From: Clostridium uliginosum
GTDB lineage: Bacteria; Bacillota; Clostridia; Clostridiales; Clostridiaceae
NCBI RefSeq assembly: GCF_900112485.1
Contig: NZ_FOMG01000014.1
Coordinates: forward strand, 30,294 to 94,293
DNA length: 64,000 nt
Reading direction: 5' to 3'
The translations under genes and the position numbers were made by a program. The notes beneath the pieces were generated by a model, which was given only the letters and a program-made list of their open reading frames with translations, was not told the origin of the DNA and did not search any database. Shown here in pieces: positions 55,232-64,000 of the stretch (the first letter of the stretch is position 1; each line of letters opens with the position of its first letter).

Positions 55232-55276
55232 GGCTGTCTCAAATGATTTAAATATCATTTGAGGCAGATTTTTTTA
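55232..55276 (+). terminator. Terminator after the kinase-like gene
   Basis: CTCAAATGAT pairs with ATCATTTGAG, with CTGT/GCAG flanks, followed by TTTTTTT. A family B left-end fragment (GGTATGCTTTAAGTGAATGT) follows at 55283. Confidence 0.85.
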
Positions 55277-55457
55277 TGCTTAGGTATGCTTTAAGTGAAT
55301 GTTGACGAAAGGTTATCATTTTGTATATTTTTTATATTAAGAAATAGTGAAAAAATAATTATTTCATGAATATTAAAAATACACTTTACTAATAATATTA
55401 AAGTAAATGAAAAATTCTTTTCGTTTTATCTTTTATATAAAATAAGGAGGGTATTAA

Positions 55458-56752
<1,295 letters not shown>

Positions 56753-56753
<1 letters not shown>

Positions 56754-56790
56754 GGCTTGGTTTTAATATCAACACGTTTTAAAACAGACC
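56753..56790. repeat. Repeat family B, solitary right end
   Basis: TTAATATCAACACGTTTTAA followed by AACAGACC, directly after the eno stop. Confidence 0.6.
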
Positions 56791-56901
56791 TAAAAATAAT
56801 AATAGGATACATAACTATTTAACAGAATAATTATATAATATCAGAAATTTTTAAGTTTACTTGTAAAGTCTAAATTTTAGGTATATATATTAAATAAATA
56901 A

Positions 56902-56948
56902 GCTGTCTCAAAATAGAAGATAATTTCTAGTTTGAGACAGTTATATTT
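56902..56948 (+). terminator. Hairpin in the eno-secG gap
   Basis: CTGTCTCAAA pairs with TTTGAGACAG; the following T-run is interrupted (TTATATTTATTTG). Confidence 0.6.
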
Positions 56949-57133
56949 ATTTGTTTTACAATACCCTAGTATTATAATTTATGTAATATTTTTCTATTAT
57001 GTTTTAGAGTTATCTGATATAATAGAGTTGAAGATTAAGCTCAGATATAATCTTTTTACTAATGAAAAGTTGTAATGGGGTTAAAATTGTGATATCATCT
57101 AAGTTATACGTTATTTATAGGAGGTGTTTACCT

Positions 57134-57367
57134 ATGCAAAATATATTAATGGGTTTAGAAGTAATATTAGGATTGGCAATTATTGTAACAATTTTTATGC
57201 AACCTAGTAAAGCTGATGCTTTAAGTGGATTGATACAAGGTGGATCAAAAGATACATTCTTTTCAAAAAATAAATCAAGAACTAAGGAAGTAATGCTTGT
57301 AAGGATAACATGGATTTTTACAGGATTATTTGCAATTAATACAACAATATTACATTTTATAAAGTAA
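57134..57367 (+). CDS. secG: Protein translocase subunit SecG
   Basis: This 77-residue membrane protein is the small SecG subunit of the SecYEG translocon, with two helices (ILMGLEVILGLAIIVTIFMQ and ITWIFTGLFAINTTILHF) joined by a loop containing LSGLIQGGSKDTFF. The start is the ATG behind TAGGAGGTGTTTACCT; the frame runs open to 57062 but that extension lacks a ribosome binding site and is not SecG-like. Its usual downstream partners rnr and smpB follow, here interrupted by hppA. Confidence 0.93.
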   Translation: MQNILMGLEVILGLAIIVTIFMQPSKADALSGLIQGGSKDTFFSKNKSRTKEVMLVRITWIFTGLFAINTTILHFIK

Positions 57368-57372
57368 AAAAT

Positions 57373-57405
57373 CTGAGCTGCTTAATTATAAGTAGCTTTT
57401 TTTAT
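57373..57405 (+). terminator. Terminator after secG
   Basis: AGCTGCTTA pairs with TAAGTAGCT, followed by TTTTTTT. Confidence 0.85.
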
Positions 57406-57442
57406 TGCCATAAATATTTATATAATTAAATAAAAAGGACAT

Positions 57443-57567
57443 AAGACACATTCAAAAAATATTATTGTAATAAAATCTTGAAATTTAAAATAAGGATAAA
57501 TAGTAGATTAAATTCAACAGTTTTAATATAGGCACAGTTAACTTTCTATTTTTGTTCATATGCCTAA
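57443..57567. repeat. Repeat family A, degenerate copy upstream of hppA
   Basis: AGACACATTCAAAAAATATT at the left and TTTGTTCATATGCCTAAT at the right; the interior is divergent. The ATG in its right end starts a false 17-codon extension of hppA. Confidence 0.65.
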
Positions 57568-57610
57568 TCTTTATACTAAAATCCAACAAAAAATAAAAGG
57601 GGTGAGAGGT

Positions 57611-59638
57611 ATGAATTTATTATATGTTTCAATGGTAAGTGGGTTTATTGCTCTTATTGTAGTTGTTTTTCTGATTAAGGATATACTAAAGAAGAATACA
57701 GGCAATGAGAGAATGGCTGAAATTTCTGGGTATATTGAAGAAGGTGCGATGGCATTTTTAAAAAAAGAATATTCTTATTTAATAGTGTTTATAATAGCAG
57801 TTGCCTTAGCTATAATATTATTCTTAAATATACAAACAGCAATAGCGTTTATAGTTGGTGCAGTATTTTCTATAACATCAGGTTATATTGGTATGAGAAT
57901 AGCTGTAAAAGCTAATGTAAGGACAGCAGAAGCTGCAAAACATGGGATAAAAGAAGCGTTAGCAGTAGCTTTTTCTGGTGGTACAGTTATGGGGTTATGT
58001 GTAGTTGGATTAGGGATAATAGGATTAGGATTTTTTTCAGTTATATTTGATTTAAATGCAGAATATATAACAGGATTTGGTCTTGGAGCTTCTTCAATTG
58101 CATTGTTTGCAAGAGTTGGCGGTGGAATTTATACTAAAGCTGCTGATGTTGGAGCAGACTTAGTTGGAAAAGTTGAAGCTGGAATACCAGAAGATGATCC
58201 ACGAAATCCAGCAGTTATAGCGGATAATGTTGGAGATAATGTTGGAGATGTTGCTGGTATGGGAGCAGATTTATTTGAATCTTATGTAGGATCTATCATT
58301 TCTGCAATTACATTAGGTTCAGTATTAATGGGAACATGGGGAAAAGAAATTGTAATATTTCCTTTAATTTTATCTTCAGTAGGAATTATAGCGTCATTAA
58401 TAGGAATTATATTTGTCAAAGCATATAAAGGGGACAACCCACAGAAGGCTTTAAATTTAGGAAGTACAATTTCAGGAGTACTGGTATTAATAATAGGTTC
58501 TATAGTCTGTAATGTTTTACTTGGAGATTATAGAATATTCTTACCTGTAATATCTGGATTAGTTGTAGGATTAATAATTGGTAAGGTTACAGAATATTAT
58601 ACTTCAGCAGATTATGCTTCAGTTAAATTTATTGCTAATGAATCTAAAACAGGTCCAGCAACTAATATAATTGCAGGATTATCTGTAGGAATGAAATCTA
58701 CAGTTATACCTGTTTTATTAATAGCTGTAGGAATAATAGTATCATATTTTGCTATAGGAGGAGCTCAAGATACTGCGTTAGGGTTATATGGAATAGCATT
58801 GTCAGCAGTTGGAATGTTATCGACAACAGCTATAACTGTTGCAGTTGATGCATATGGACCAATAGCAGATAATGCTGGTGGAATAGCTGAAATGTGTGAC
58901 TTAGATGAAAGTGTTAGAGAAATAACTGATAAACTAGATTCAGTTGGAAATACAACAGCAGCTATTGGTAAAGGATTTGCTATAGGTTCAGCAGCACTTA
59001 CAGCTTTAGCACTGTTTGCATCATACTCACAAGCTGTAGGCTTAAAAACTATAAATTTACTTGATCCTTTAACTTTAGTAGGAGTATTAATTGGAGGAAT
59101 GTTACCGTTCCTTTTTGCAGCATTAACAATGCAATCAGTAGGAAAGGCTGCTACTCAAATGGTTGAAGAGGTTAGAAGACAATTTAAAGAAAATGCTGGT
59201 ATATTAAAAGGAACTCAAAAACCAGATTACTCAAAATGTGTTGAGATATCAACAAATGCAGCGTTGAAAGAAATGATTCTTCCAGGAATATTAGCTATAG
59301 CAGTACCTTTATTAGTTGGAATATTATTAGGTACTGAAGCTTTGGCAGGATTAATTGGTGGAGGAGTAGTTACAGGAGTAATGCTTGCAATTATGATGTC
59401 AAATGCAGGTGGTGCTTGGGATAATGCTAAAAAATATATTGAGACAGGTGTTAATGGCGGAAAAGGTAGTTATGCACATAAAGCAGGAGTTGTAGGAGAT
59501 ACTGTAGGAGATCCATTTAAGGATACTTCAGGTCCTTCAATGAATATTTTAATAAAACTTATGACAATAGTCTCTGTAGTATTTGCACCTTTGATTGCAA
59601 AATATGGGGGAGTTTTAATTAACTTATTTATTAAATAA
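57611..59638 (+). CDS. hppA: Membrane-bound ion-pumping pyrophosphatase
   Basis: This 675-residue protein with about 16 membrane segments hydrolyses pyrophosphate to pump H+ or Na+. Catalytic motifs include [40 protein letters not shown] and the C-terminal [38 protein letters not shown] has Ala where K+-independent forms have Lys, so the enzyme is probably K+-dependent, and Na+ transport is possible. The start is the ATG behind AAGGGGTGAGAGGT; the ATG at 57560 belongs to a family A repeat end. Confidence 0.95.
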   Translation: MNLLYVSMVSGFIALIVVVFLIKDILKKNTGNERMAEISGYIEEGAMAFLKKEYSYLIVFIIAVALAIILFLNIQTAIAFIVGAVFSITSGYIGMRIAVKANVRTAEAAKHGIKEALAVAFSGGTVMGLCVVGLGIIGLGFFSVIFDLNAEYITGFGLGASSIALFARVGGGIYTKAADVGADLVGKVEAGIPEDDPRNPAVIADNVGDNVGDVAGMGADLFESYVGSIISAITLGSVLMGTWGKEIVIFPLILSSVGIIASLIGIIFVKAYKGDNPQKALNLGSTISGVLVLIIGSIVCNVLLGDYRIFLPVISGLVVGLIIGKVTEYYTSADYASVKFIANESKTGPATNIIAGLSVGMKSTVIPVLLIAVGIIVSYFAIGGAQDTALGLYGIALSAVGMLSTTAITVAVDAYGPIADNAGGIAEMCDLDESVREITDKLDSVGNTTAAIGKGFAIGSAALTALALFASYSQAVGLKTINLLDPLTLVGVLIGGMLPFLFAALTMQSVGKAATQMVEEVRRQFKENAGILKGTQKPDYSKCVEISTNAALKEMILPGILAIAVPLLVGILLGTEALAGLIGGGVVTGVMLAIMMSNAGGAWDNAKKYIETGVNGGKGSYAHKAGVVGDTVGDPFKDTSGPSMNILIKLMTIVSVVFAPLIAKYGGVLINLFIK

Positions 59639-59675
59639 AAATAGACTAGTATACTATTTTTTTAATACGCATAAG
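59639..59675. repeat. Repeat family A, fragment after hppA
   Basis: AATAGACTAGTATACTATTT followed by TTTTAATACGCATAAG resembles a core-deleted copy. Confidence 0.45.
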
Positions 59676-59709
59676 AAACAAGAAAATAATGGGCTAAAGA
59701 TACCTAAAT

Positions 59710-59784
59710 AAGACTGCAAAAGTATTTGCTTTTACCAACTGGTTTCAGTTAATAAAAGCGAGTATTTTTCAGTCTTTTTTATTT
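59710..59784 (+). terminator. Long terminator after hppA
   Basis: AAGACTG pairs with CAGTCTT, with an inner AAAAGTATTTGCTTTT/AAAAGCGAGTATTTTT stem, followed by TTTTATTTTTT. Confidence 0.85.
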
Positions 59785-59795
59785 TTTAGTTTCTA

Positions 59796-60047
59796 CTTTA
59801 AAACCGTGTTGATAGTGTAATATAAAGCTCATGGACAGTGAAATTTATATAGGAAACTCGACGCATATACATTTGTTGAGTAAGTTCGAGGAATAAAATA
59901 TAAAATGCTCACAGAGAAAGTTTGAGGAACAAAATATAAAATTTGGACTTTCACTTTTGGGCATTCACTTTTTGAATCTCACTTAAGAGTTCTACAAAGC
60001 TAATTCCAATGCCAGTTTGCTCTTATATTATAATATCAACATTTAAA
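59796..60047. repeat. Repeat family B, copy 5
   Basis: TTTAAAACCGTGTTGATAGT with AATATAAAGCTCATGGACAG at the left; AATTCCAATGCCAGTTTGCT with AATATCAACATTT at the right. The interior repeats AAATATAAAATTTGGAC blocks, as at 24.2 and 38.3 kb. Confidence 0.82.
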
Positions 60048-60091
60048 AAAATATTTAATAAAAAATGAATTTAAAATGTCTTAAATAAATT

Positions 60092-60155
60092 AAATTATAT
60101 ATGTCAATACTATAGATATTAACACTAGGCATAGTATTGACATATATAATTATAT
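60092..60155. promoter_or_regulatory. Large palindrome upstream of rnr, with promoter-like arms
   Basis: AATTATATATGTCAATACTA pairs perfectly with TAGTATTGACATATATAATT across a 19-base interior. Each arm contains TTGACA followed by TATAAT-like sequence pointing outwards. There is no T-run, so it is more likely an operator or divergent promoter than a terminator. Confidence 0.5.
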
Positions 60156-60245
60156 AAAATCTATATTAGAAAGCATTATTATGTTAGTATATAGTTAGTA
60201 CAATAGAAAAATTTACTATTAGATTATATAACAGGAGGAAATGTT

Positions 60246-62438
60246 ATGAAGATAAAAGAAACATTAATAAGTTTTATGAAAGAACCAGCTTATACACCAA
60301 TGACTATTGAAGAATTAGTTATTGTTTTTGATATAAAATATGATGAATATGGTGCTTTTAAGAAAACATTAAAAAGTATGGAACGTGAAGAATTGATTGT
60401 AAGAAATAATAAAAATAAATATATGATACCTGAAAAAAGGGCATTAATTACAGGTAAACTTCAAGCTCATGCAAAAGGATTTGGTTTTTTAATTCCAGAG
60501 GTAGAAGGAGAAAAGGATGTATTTATTCCAAGCTCATGTATGAATGGAGCTATAAATGGCGATAAAATACAAGTACAAATAACAAGAGAAGATACAACTA
60601 CTAAAAAAAGAGAAGGCGAAGTAGTAAAAGTTCTTGAAAGAAATACAGCTAAAGTAATAGGAATATATCAAGATAGTAAGAATTTTGGATTTGTAGTTTC
60701 AGAAGATACTAGAATTACACAAGATATATTTATTTCTAAAAAAGATAGAAATGAAGCTAAAGATGGTGACGTTGTTATGGTTGAAATAACAAAATGGCCA
60801 GAACAAAAAAGAAGCCCAGAAGGTATTGTAACTGAGGTATTAGGTAGAAAAGGTGATAAAGGAATAGACATCTTAACTATAATTAGAAAATATGGATTAC
60901 CTGAAGAATTTACACACAAGGTTTTAAAGTTTGCAGATCAAATTCCAGAAACAATTGATGAAAAAGAATATAAAAGAAGAACCGATTTAAGAAATATTAA
61001 AATGGTAACTATAGATGGAGAAGATGCTAAAGATTTAGATGATGCTGTATCTATAGAAAAATTAGAGGATGGTAACTTTAAATTAGGGGTTCATATTGCA
61101 GATGTAACTCATTATGTTACAGAAAATAATCCATTAGATAAGGAAGCATTAAAGAGAGCAACTTCAGTTTATTTAATAGATAGAGTTATTCCAATGTTAC
61201 CTAGACAATTATCAAATGGAATATGTTCTTTAAATCCTCAAGTTGATAGATTAGCGCTAAGTTGTTTTATGATTATCGACCATAAAGGAAAGGTTATAGA
61301 TCATGAAATCTTAGAATCAGTTATTAAAACTAATGAGAGAATGACTTATACTGATGTTACTAAAATTTTAAGAGACCATGATGAAGAATTAATAAAGAGG
61401 TATGACTACCTTTATGAAGACTTTAAATTAATGGAAGAGCTTTGCAGTATCTTAAGAAATAAGAGAACCAAAAGAGGAGCTATTGATTTTGAAATAGAGG
61501 AATCAAAAATAATTTTAGATGAAATGGGTAAACCAATAGATATTAAGCCTTATGACCGTGAAATAGCTAATAGGGTTATAGAAGAATTTATGTTGGTTTG
61601 CAATGAAACAGTTGCTGAGCATATGTTCTGGACTAAGTTACCTTTTGTATATAGAATTCATGAAAATCCAGATGAAGAGAAGCTAGCTAAATTTAAAGAG
61701 TTTATATATAACTTAGGCTATACAATACAATGGAGAGAAGAAGTGCGTCCAAGAACTCTTCAAGAAGTTTTAGAAAAAGTTAAAGGACAAAAAGAAGAAA
61801 CTGTTGTAAGTACATTATTACTACGTTCTATGATGCAAGCTAGATATGCACCAGAGTGTACAGGTCACTTTGGATTAGCAGCAGAGTATTATTGTCACTT
61901 TACATCACCTATAAGAAGATATCCTGACTTACAAATCCATAGAATAATAAAGGAACATCTTAATGGTGAACTTGATGAAGGAAGATCTAAAAAATTAATA
62001 TCAATAGTTGATTATGCAGCTAAGCAATCATCAGAAAGAGAAAGAGTAGCTCAAGAAGCTGAAAGAGAAGTTGATGATCTTAAAAAAGCTGAATATATGC
62101 AAGATAGGATAGGAGAAGAATTTGATGGTATAATATCTTCAGTTACTTCTTTTGGAATATTTGTAGAATTACCAAATACAATTGAAGGATTAGTTCATAT
62201 TACAGATTTAGATGATGATTACTATATATTTGATGAAGCTCATCTTTGCTTAATTGGAGAGAGAACTAAGAAGACATATAAGCTTGGAGCGGAAGTTAAA
62301 GTTAAGTGTGTTAAGGTAGATATAGATAACAGAGAAGTTTATTTTAATATTACTGAAGATATTAAAAATGAAGAAGAAGTTAATGAAAGTAACAACAATA
62401 AAGAAGAAGATTCACAAGTGAAGGAAGATTTAGAATAA
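60246..62438 (+). CDS. rnr: Ribonuclease R
   Basis: This 730-residue 3'-5' exoribonuclease degrades structured RNA and works with tmRNA/SmpB in quality control. Order of parts: N-terminal HTH-like region (1-70), cold-shock domains (about 75-230), RNB catalytic domain with VTIDGEDAKDLDDAVSIEKL and ASVYLIDRVIPMLP-like motifs, and a C-terminal S1 domain (about 630-712, GIISSVTSFGIFVELPNTIEG). The tail is acidic and Asn/Glu-rich. ACAGGAGGAAATGTT precedes the ATG. The pairing with smpB downstream is conserved in Firmicutes. Confidence 0.95.
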   Translation: MKIKETLISFMKEPAYTPMTIEELVIVFDIKYDEYGAFKKTLKSMEREELIVRNNKNKYMIPEKRALITGKLQAHAKGFGFLIPEVEGEKDVFIPSSCMNGAINGDKIQVQITREDTTTKKREGEVVKVLERNTAKVIGIYQDSKNFGFVVSEDTRITQDIFISKKDRNEAKDGDVVMVEITKWPEQKRSPEGIVTEVLGRKGDKGIDILTIIRKYGLPEEFTHKVLKFADQIPETIDEKEYKRRTDLRNIKMVTIDGEDAKDLDDAVSIEKLEDGNFKLGVHIADVTHYVTENNPLDKEALKRATSVYLIDRVIPMLPRQLSNGICSLNPQVDRLALSCFMIIDHKGKVIDHEILESVIKTNERMTYTDVTKILRDHDEELIKRYDYLYEDFKLMEELCSILRNKRTKRGAIDFEIEESKIILDEMGKPIDIKPYDREIANRVIEEFMLVCNETVAEHMFWTKLPFVYRIHENPDEEKLAKFKEFIYNLGYTIQWREEVRPRTLQEVLEKVKGQKEETVVSTLLLRSMMQARYAPECTGHFGLAAEYYCHFTSPIRRYPDLQIHRIIKEHLNGELDEGRSKKLISIVDYAAKQSSERERVAQEAEREVDDLKKAEYMQDRIGEEFDGIISSVTSFGIFVELPNTIEGLVHITDLDDDYYIFDEAHLCLIGERTKKTYKLGAEVKVKCVKVDIDNREVYFNITEDIKNEEEVNESNNNKEEDSQVKEDLE

Positions 62439-62445
62439 AGTAATT

Positions 62446-62499
62446 TTAAGCTTCATATGGAGTTTGCTCATAAGGAATATATCACTCTGTCTGAAGCTT
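62446..62499. other. Inverted repeat after rnr
   Basis: TAAGCTTCA pairs with TGAAGCTTA around a 34-base loop. There is no T-run, so function as a terminator is doubtful. Confidence 0.45.
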
Positions 62500-62532
62500 A
62501 GAAAAACTTAAACACATTAAAAAATTAGTATG

Positions 62533-62593
62533 TAAGGCACATTCAAAAAAATATATAAGAATATTCATCTGCTATTTATTTGGAGATGCCTAA
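62533..62593. repeat. Repeat family A, short copy in the rnr-smpB gap
   Basis: GTAAGGCACATTCAAAAAAA at the left and TATTTATTTGGAGATGCCTA at the right, with a changed interior. Confidence 0.65.
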
Positions 62594-62641
62594 GTAGATA
62601 TATTAATTGATTAAAGATAATAGTTATATTATAATTTTATG

Positions 62642-62681
62642 TAAGGCATATTCAAAAAAATAACAAGTCAGTATGCCTAAG
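62642..62681. repeat. Repeat family A, copy running into the smpB 5' region
   Basis: TAAGGCATATTCAAAAAAAT through AACAAGTCAGTATGCCTAAG: a left end fused to a right end. Its ATGCCTAAG opens a false in-frame start for smpB. Confidence 0.75.
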
Positions 62682-62714
62682 AAAAGCGATGACAATTTGT
62701 TAGTAGGTGATTTA

Positions 62715-63185
62715 ATGGTAAGAAAAAAGAGTTCAAATTCTTTGGCAGAAAATAGAAAAGCAAGGCATGATTATTTTATAGAAGAAACTATGGAAGCTGG
62801 TCTTGCACTAGTTGGTACTGAGGTTAAATCTATAAGAAATGGTAGATCTAATCTTAAAGAATGTTATGCAGATTTTAGAAGTGGTGAACTTTTTATAGTA
62901 AATATGCATATTAGTCCATATGAGCAAGGTAATATATTTAACGTAGAACCTTTAAGAGAAAGAAAATTATTATTACACAAAGAACAAATTTCTAGGCTTT
63001 CAGGACTTGTAGCTCGAGATGGATATACATTAATTCCATTAGCACTTTATTTAAAAAATGGAAGAGTTAAAGTAGCCATTGGAATATGTAGGGGTAAGAA
63101 AAATTATGATAAGAGAGATTCTATGTTAGAAAAAGATCATAATAGGGAAATGCAAAGAGAATTAAAAGAAAGAAATAAATACTAA
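62715..63185 (+). CDS. smpB: SsrA-binding protein
   Basis: This 156-residue protein binds tmRNA and rescues stalled ribosomes. The family blocks are [43 protein letters not shown] and the C-terminal [20 protein letters not shown]. The start is the ATG preceded by AGTAGGTGATTTA, giving the usual MxxKKSS N-terminus. The frame is open to an ATG at 62673, but that codon is part of a family A repeat end and lacks a ribosome binding site. No ssrA gene is visible before the next gene. Confidence 0.95.
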   Translation: MVRKKSSNSLAENRKARHDYFIEETMEAGLALVGTEVKSIRNGRSNLKECYADFRSGELFIVNMHISPYEQGNIFNVEPLRERKLLLHKEQISRLSGLVARDGYTLIPLALYLKNGRVKVAIGICRGKKNYDKRDSMLEKDHNREMQRELKERNKY

Positions 63186-63262
63186 ACTAAGAAATAGGGA
63201 TATGCTTTTGCGAAATATTGCACTAGGAAAATTATCTTTAGAGTTTCATAATTTAAAGACTG

Positions 63263-63308
63263 AAAAATGTTACTGTTTAAGAGAGTTATCGCGAGTGTAA
63301 CATTTTTT
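63263..63308 (+). terminator. Terminator after smpB
   Basis: AAAAATGTTAC pairs with GTAACATTTTT around a 23-base loop, ending in a T-run. Confidence 0.8.
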
Positions 63309-63494
63309 GGCTTTAAAATTACAGATGACTCTTGGACAATTTTTTGGCAATTTGAGTAACTGTTTATCCCTTTTTGCTCTAGTTATCACTATACTATTAA
63401 TTATTTAAAAATTCAGAATTGATTTTTAAATTTTATGATAATGGTGTATATTTATAGATAACATATAAAAAATTCTTAAATAGGGGGAACAGAA

Positions 63495-64000
63495 ATGTAT
63501 AAGATAGTTGGAAAAAGAGAGCTTACAAATAATATATACTTAATGGAAATAGAAGCTCCAAGAGTTGCAAAATCAGCTCAACCTGGTCAATTTATTATTA
63601 TTAAAAATGATGAAAAAGGTGAAAGAATTCCTTTAACTATTGCTGATTACAATAGAGAAAAAGGAACAGTTACAATAGTTTTCCAAACAATGGGAAAAAG
63701 CACAAAAGAATTAGCAGAGTATAGTGTTAATGATTGCGTAAGTGATTTCGTTGGACCGTTAGGCCAACCTAGTGAACTTGTTCATGAAGATTTAGAAGAA
63801 TTAAAGAATAAAAAGTTAATATTTGTTGCAGGAGGAGTTGGAGCTGCACCAGTTTATCCTCAAGTTAAATGGATGCATGAAAATGGAATAGCTGTTGATG
63901 TTATTTTAGGAAGTAGAAATAAAGACTTATTAATATATGAAGAAGAATTAAAAAAGGTTGCAGGAAATCTTTATGTTGCAACTGATGATGGATCATATGG
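63495..64000 (+). CDS. NAD(P)H-dependent ferredoxin/sulfide oxidoreductase FAD/NAD-binding subunit (5' part, truncated)
   Basis: The open frame runs from the ATG behind TAGGGGGAACAG to the end of the window, 168 codons so far. The N-terminal half is a ferredoxin-reductase-like FAD-binding barrel (APRVAKSAQPGQFIII and RIPLTIADYN). The nucleotide-binding domain starts with KLIFVAGGVGAAPVYPQVKW, and VILGSRNKDLL follows. This matches the small subunit of NADH-dependent ferredoxin:NADP+ oxidoreductase (NfnA) or SudB-type proteins, which in clostridia are followed by an iron-sulfur glutamate-synthase-like subunit. That partner would lie beyond the window. Confidence 0.88.
   Translation, partial: MYKIVGKRELTNNIYLMEIEAPRVAKSAQPGQFIIIKNDEKGERIPLTIADYNREKGTVTIVFQTMGKSTKELAEYSVNDCVSDFVGPLGQPSELVHEDLEELKNKKLIFVAGGVGAAPVYPQVKWMHENGIAVDVILGSRNKDLLIYEEELKKVAGNLYVATDDGSY

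Noticed and set aside
63186..63494. ssrA (tmRNA) gene next to smpB
   Set aside because: No GGGGGCGTAAAGG-like start, tag-coding segment or CCA end is visible; the gap contains only a terminator.

Overview
This is a low-GC, strongly AT-biased chromosomal segment from a member of Clostridium sensu stricto; gene content and codon use are closest in style to C. butyricum or C. beijerinckii, although the species cannot be fixed from the window alone. Supporting signs are strong AGGAGG-type ribosome binding sites, frequent TTG starts, sporulation genes (prkA-yhbH-spoVR), rubrerythrin, a membrane pyrophosphatase and the CggR glycolytic cluster. About 53 protein-coding genes are supported. I saw no rRNA, tRNA, tmRNA or CRISPR array.

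Layout. 1-2.0 kb: the end of an ascorbate-type PTS (EIIA fragment, EIIB, EIIC). 2.3-4.7 kb: a lipoprotein, a transposase-like scrap and a soluble chemoreceptor. 5.1-14.2 kb: a probable sigma-54 regulon. It holds a cellobiose-type PTS EIIB and EIIC, an M20 dipeptidase, an aspartate ammonia-lyase, a short LevR-like sigma-54 activator and, divergent from the activator, a glycosylasparaginase, CutC and PTS EIIA. Two -24/-12 promoters head the two arms and share an upstream AACACACTTAT-like box. My reading is that a PTS imports a glycosyl-asparagine (N-glycan remnant), the amino-acid side is trimmed and cleaved, and aspartate is deaminated. 14.8-19.5 kb: a LysR regulator, a DASS carboxylate transporter, an anchored exported protein and an ApgM-like phosphomutase with Thr at the expected nucleophile. 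19.7-24.2 kb: prkA-yhbH-spoVR. 24.6-30.8 kb: rubrerythrin, small hypotheticals, phosphatidylserine synthase, a lipid kinase, a membrane protein and a YgiQ radical SAM protein. 31.4-36.8 kb: an MgtE-N/CBS protein, T-box-controlled cysK followed by cysE, plsC and nth. 37.4-44.0 kb: a cell-envelope group (ddl, VanR/VanS-like pair, GH25 lysozyme, VanW-like protein). 44.3-47.5 kb: trmL, degV and rpoN (sigma-54 itself). 47.7-56.8 kb: cggR, gap, pgk, tpiA, gpmI, a small kinase-like protein and eno. 57.1-64.0 kb: secG, hppA, rnr, smpB and the start of nfnA.

Intergenic space is crowded with repeats. Family A elements (about 40-165 bp, ends like TAAGGCACATTC and its complement) occur more than 20 times, including between gap and pgk and between pgk and tpiA. 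Some supply the stop codon of the gene they follow or a misleading upstream ATG before the gene they precede. Family B elements (about 205-250 bp, ends like CTATGTTTTAAAA) occur at least five times plus fragments; one end fragment is fused to a decayed copy of the 5' part of prkA. A third inverted-repeat element (family C) lies at 28.5-28.8 kb. Regulatory sites called with good support are the two sigma-54 promoters, the T-box upstream of cysK and a CggR-type operator upstream of cggR.

How the genes fit together: glycolysis from glyceraldehyde-3-phosphate to phosphoenolpyruvate is nearly complete here, PTS-driven sugar uptake consumes that phosphoenolpyruvate, and rpoN together with the LevR-like activator can link the PTS regulon to sigma-54. 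All functional assignments come from reading motifs and context; no database search was run.
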